This document shows positions 60,336 to 64,000 of a DNA stretch of 64,000 nucleotides, one piece after another; the stretch's first letter is position 1, and each line of letters starts with the position of its first letter. Below the pieces are notes generated by a model. That model did not search any database, was not told the DNA's origin, and saw nothing but the letters and a program-made list of their open reading frames with translations. Both the position numbers and the translations under genes were made by a program. The stretch is from Cloeon dipterum (lineage: Eukaryota; Arthropoda; Insecta; Ephemeroptera; Baetidae): contig NC_088787.1 in NCBI RefSeq assembly GCF_949628265.1, positions 22,186,501 to 22,250,500 on the forward strand, in the 5' to 3' direction.

Positions 60336-62400
60336 AACTAAGCGCACAAGTACAGACATTCCAATTGCACAGATACCTCAAGGATCAAAAATGAATCCCC
60401 TCATGAATTTATTTGAGATGAATTTACATCCTATTTGTTATCCTTTTTACAAGATGATCAGATTTTTAACAAAAATTGACTTGATCTCTGAAATCAGGGT
60501 ACATAATGTAATGCTAAGAGCCTTGTTTCTTGACCCCTGTTGCGTCTGTGCAACTTTGATGTCTCAAATATTTTAAACCCAAGTGTCGTCAATTAATATT
60601 GGTATATAGTCAGCATAATTCCTGAAAACGAGGCATAAATTTCACTTCATTTTATTTATATTTTAACATTCTGCATTTCACTTTACCAAATGGTGAGAGT
60701 TTGTGATTTTAAGTTTAGTTTTCTACTGTTTAATTTAAAAGGCTTATCTTGTTGCATTTTTGGGAGGTATTTATATATTCTATTGAACCACGATGCATCA
60801 CAATCAGAATAACGTAGCCATCGCTGTAAAATTAGGGAACTTCTTGCATAGAGAGAGAGAGATGAAGACAATATAAAACACAATGCATGCAGATATATGT
60901 TTTCGGAAATCTTCACTTTACAAAATAATTAGCCAGGAGAGGCTACTCTGCTGCGGTCCCATTACATCTTTTAATGAATCTTCGTTTTCTAATTTAAAGC
61001 ATTATTTGGCCCAAGAGAGACACTGTAAGATCTGTTTGTAATGAAGCATAAGCATACACACAAATTGTTAGTCTTGTTATGCTTAATCGTGTTCTAACGG
61101 AGAAGATTGTTCAAACGCACTGGTTTTTTCATGTGAAAGTATAAAAGGAAATTACGACAAAAAACGCGCAAATTACACAGCTAAATTCATTTCTTTTAGT
61201 GTAAATCGTTTAAAAAAGTCATTTAAACAATTTTGTCACAATCTGGAATCACATATCAGGTGAAACTCGACTCCTTTTATTTAACAAAGAGAAATTGTTG
61301 TAATATTGTTGCACAATTCACAAACGCAAAAATTTATATTTGTACAAAAGTATTTCCGTACATTTCTGCTTCTCAACTTCTCACTCTCTGCATTTTTGGC
61401 AGAATTGCGAAACATGTACTTCTAAATGATGACGACTATTTTAAATACCTCTACAAATTGCTGGTCAAAAAACACTATATTTTGTGTGTTCTGAGAGGTT
61501 ATAAATATTTTAGAAGAGAAAAATCACGCCCATGATCGCATTTCAAAATGGGATCAAACTTACTAGAAGAATGAATGTTGTGATATATAAAAAGGAAAAT
61601 AAAAAGATGAGAATATTTATGCTTGTGCGGTGTAGAGTTGCAATCCGAAAAGTCAGTATAATAAAAATTATTTGTATTACAACCAAAATCACGTGCAATC
61701 AAACTTCTCAAACTTGATGGAGAAAGAGACATCGCATTAATTAAACAAATATCTATGAAATATAATATTATCAAACAACTTGTTGTCGTCAAAATAAATG
61801 TCTTATAGTGGGAGAGAAAATAATACAATACAAAGGATGAAAAAGCCAACCCGTGTGCGTATTTAAAATTAACTCACAGTTATAGAAGCCGCATCGAAAT
61901 AAACATAATAGAAAATCAGCTCTCAAAATCTCTCTGTCCTCTTGTGTAGACCATTTTTGCTGCTATGTATAGAAAACTCTTCTTCCTCTGTTTTATTTAC
62001 TGGAGAGAAATGAACATGTCGATCTCTCTGCTACAGGAGAAAGGAAATCAGCCAAATGTATGCGCGGTGTACAAACAATATGAGAAAGAAAACTTAAACT
62101 TTGTGTCTAGCAAAAAGGTTATGTCCAAAGTGATTTAAGTGAATATTGCAAAAATTGTACAACAAACAACAAAGATCAGAAAATAAATTAATATTTGTTT
62201 TCAAGCAGACATTATTGTGTTTAAATATTTGGATAAAAAAATAGGAAATTTTATTTAACCTCAGATCCATTAATTTTTTTTTATTAAATTTCCAATGTAC
62301 AAGGGGCATTTCAATTTTATTGTTTAACTTTAGAGAATGCTAGCAGTTGCATGCCTTTGTTCTCTACACGATTCCCGGCAAATTAATTACTATTTCGAGT
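60336..62400. other. Intergenic; no gene seen
   Basis: A+T-rich DNA between the Phm stop and the PDCD2L upstream region. Frames are short, without family motifs. It includes the Phm 3' UTR, whose end I could not place because no canonical AATAAA is close to the stop. Confidence 0.5.
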
Positions 62401-62717
62401 GGTCGTAGCGGGGCTGTACAGAATAAAAGTGTTAGGGGGTGCATTGCGATGCCCGAGGGTTGTATTATGCAGTGCGGCGCAGGCACTGGTGAGAAAACTG
62501 GACGATTCCACTCGCGCGCTCTTGCTCTGCCTCTGCAGCATTCGGTGTGCGCAGTGCGAGTCGCGCATCGCTCGTGTTTGGGAAATTTGCCATTGGGGCT
62601 GAGATTTAGTAGAAGGAGATAGAGACCAGCTGAAGTGAAAACGCGGTCGAGCACAGGCAAGTAAAACAGGATCCCTGAGGAAGGGCGCTGATCGAATTTG
62701 CGGCCGAAAGGAAGAAA
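62401..62717 (+). promoter_or_regulatory. PDCD2L promoter and 5' UTR
   Basis: The base composition changes abruptly from A+T-rich to CpG-containing G+C-rich sequence at about 62,400, which fits a housekeeping promoter. No TATA box or clear initiator is assigned. The 5' UTR immediately before the ATG is purine-rich (GAAAGGAAGAAAATGG, a good start context). Confidence 0.5.
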
Positions 62718-64000
62718 ATGGCACGCCAGTTCGAGCCCTACGTCCTGCTCGGCTTCACGGACGAAAGGGTCGTTGAGAGGACGCGTTCTGCCGTCAACTT
62801 CACCACCAACAAGATCGGAGGCACGCCTGTGAGTCTGCACGCGATCGATTTTGTTGCCCTCCACGTTCTGTTAGAGCTCAGTTATGTAAAAACTCAGAAC
62901 TTACAATTAGAACCAACATTATTTTGTCAGAAGTCAGTGCTATAATACATCAGCAATTTTTAGATCTAACTATTATTTTCTAAACTGTATAAAATCATTC
63001 AATTAATTTAAATTTAAAGAGAAATTCATATACATATAATAACAAAATTGCTTGCCATCCAGAAAAAATATATTACAAACTCTCCGGTAACACACAATGT
63101 TATTGCCTCCTATAAGTATCTTGTTTTTTTTTATATGTATTTCCGAAATAATTGAAGATGCTCCTGGTTGAATTGAGTATTTTTTTGCCATTTTTTTTCA
63201 AAATTTAAGTTTAAATATAGTAGGTATTTTAATTTGGCTAATTCTCATAACAGGACTGGCACCAAGACAAGGACCTGCCGCTTACCAAATGCAAATTGTG
63301 CGGCACAAACCAGACACTGGTTGTGCAGATTTTCGCGCCCCTCGATGGCTCTGAGTACCTACGCACCCTCTACTTTTTCGCTTGTCCTCAACCACAATGC
63401 TGGAACCGGCCTGAAAGGTAACAACTAACACTACATTCTAATAGAAAGCTCCTACACCTTCAGTGAAATAACCTTTGCTTCCTCAAATTAATAATTACTA
63501 TTATAGTTCTACATGCAGGGTAGCTCTGTTCCATACATGGTCATTTAGACTATTATCATTCAAACAATTGTGTCATAAAAATAGGGGGAAATTGGTTCAG
63601 GAACTATTAAAGTAAACTTTATTGGCCGTCGTGTTTTACATTTTTTTTCTGTTCAGCTGGATGTGCATCCGACAACAAACCCTGAGCCAAACAAAACCTG
63701 ACAAGCTGTCTGGAGCAGCACAAACCGCCACCATCAGCAGCACAAGCTGGGCTGACGATGCTGACAACTGGGGCACTGACTCTGACGATGATGAGAAAAG
63801 TGTTCCATCGGTTGATCAGGAAAATGGAAATATAATTTTCCAAATCCCTCGTAAGTTTAATTCGTCCATCTAACTAGCAAATTCTTCACTGTCTCTAAAG
63901 CAAGTATTAAATTAGTGCTACATCAGCCAAGTTTCTACAAATTTGATTTGATTCATGTTTTATGAATAGCAACTAAAATATCACTATTACCATCACCATA
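62718..64000 (+). CDS. PDCD2L: Programmed cell death 2-like protein, 5' part (runs off window)
   Basis: PDCD2-family chaperone; PDCD2L (Drosophila trus) binds RPS2/uS5 and assists 40S export and assembly. Coding exons seen: 62718-62828, 63254-63417, 63657-63850, and 63970 to beyond 64,000, all in frame. The N-terminus MARQFEPYVLLGFTDE with KIGGTPDW (about residues 32-39) matches the family's opening beta strands. A zinc-binding module has C50/C53 (KCKLC) and C81/C86 (ACPQPQC). The acidic SWADDADNWGTDSDDDE (residues 122-138) corresponds to the DDWGSD motif that separates PDCD2L from PDCD2. The C-terminal PDCD2_C domain lies beyond the right edge. The start context is AAAATGG. Introns of 425, 239 and 119 nt are longer than in Mpp10. 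Confidence 0.93.

Noticed and set aside
62364..62864. 166-codon minus-strand frame over the start of PDCD2L
   Set aside because: It is antisense to the well-supported PDCD2L first exon and promoter, with no family motif.
1..64000. CRISPR arrays, rRNA, bacterial operons or viral genes
   Set aside because: No spaced direct-repeat array, no rRNA core and no viral coding signature seen. Gene structure is plainly eukaryotic.

Overview
The window looks like nuclear DNA of an arthropod, most likely an insect. Two observations support this. The amidating enzyme is a stand-alone PHM with no lyase domain attached, as in insects. The genes are compact: most introns are 50-65 nt with GT..AG ends, next to a large gene-poor region rich in (GA)n/(CT)n microsatellites. 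I cannot name the species.

Right part (about 52-64 kb): a tight cluster of four conserved single-copy genes whose exon structures I could trace. Mpp10, a U3 snoRNP/SSU processome subunit, has nine coding exons on the minus strand. PARP16, an ER tail-anchored mono-ADP-ribosyltransferase, lies head-to-head with it and has seven coding exons on the plus strand. Phm, a copper monooxygenase for peptide amidation, has ten coding exons on the plus strand, including one GC-AG intron. The first exons of PDCD2L, a 40S assembly factor, are on the plus strand and run off the right edge. Mpp10 and PDCD2L both act in small-subunit biogenesis. The other two are an ER stress enzyme and a secretory-pathway enzyme. 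There is no sign that the four form one pathway.

Middle (47.6-52.1 kb): a 5'-truncated non-LTR retrotransposon tail (C-terminal ORF2 fragment, A+T-rich TAA-repeat end), an unexplained GC-rich block at 50.74-51.2 kb, and a 29-31 bp perfect palindrome flanked by an 8-bp direct repeat.

Left part (1-47 kb): no conserved coding gene is recognisable, but it does not look like plain intergenic filler. On the minus strand there are two nearly identical zero-length-exon motifs (polypyrimidine-CAG directly joined to GTGAGTG) about 15 kb apart. These are the hallmark of recursive splicing in very long insect introns. A 49-nt candidate microexon with strong splice sites lies upstream of them. Several CpG-rich blocks end in good minus-strand donors and could be alternative first exons. 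One of these encodes a Tyr/Pro-rich N-terminus and overlaps a diverged tandem duplication. My working model is that much of 1-45 kb is intron of a giant minus-strand gene that extends past the left edge. That is inference and needs RNA evidence.
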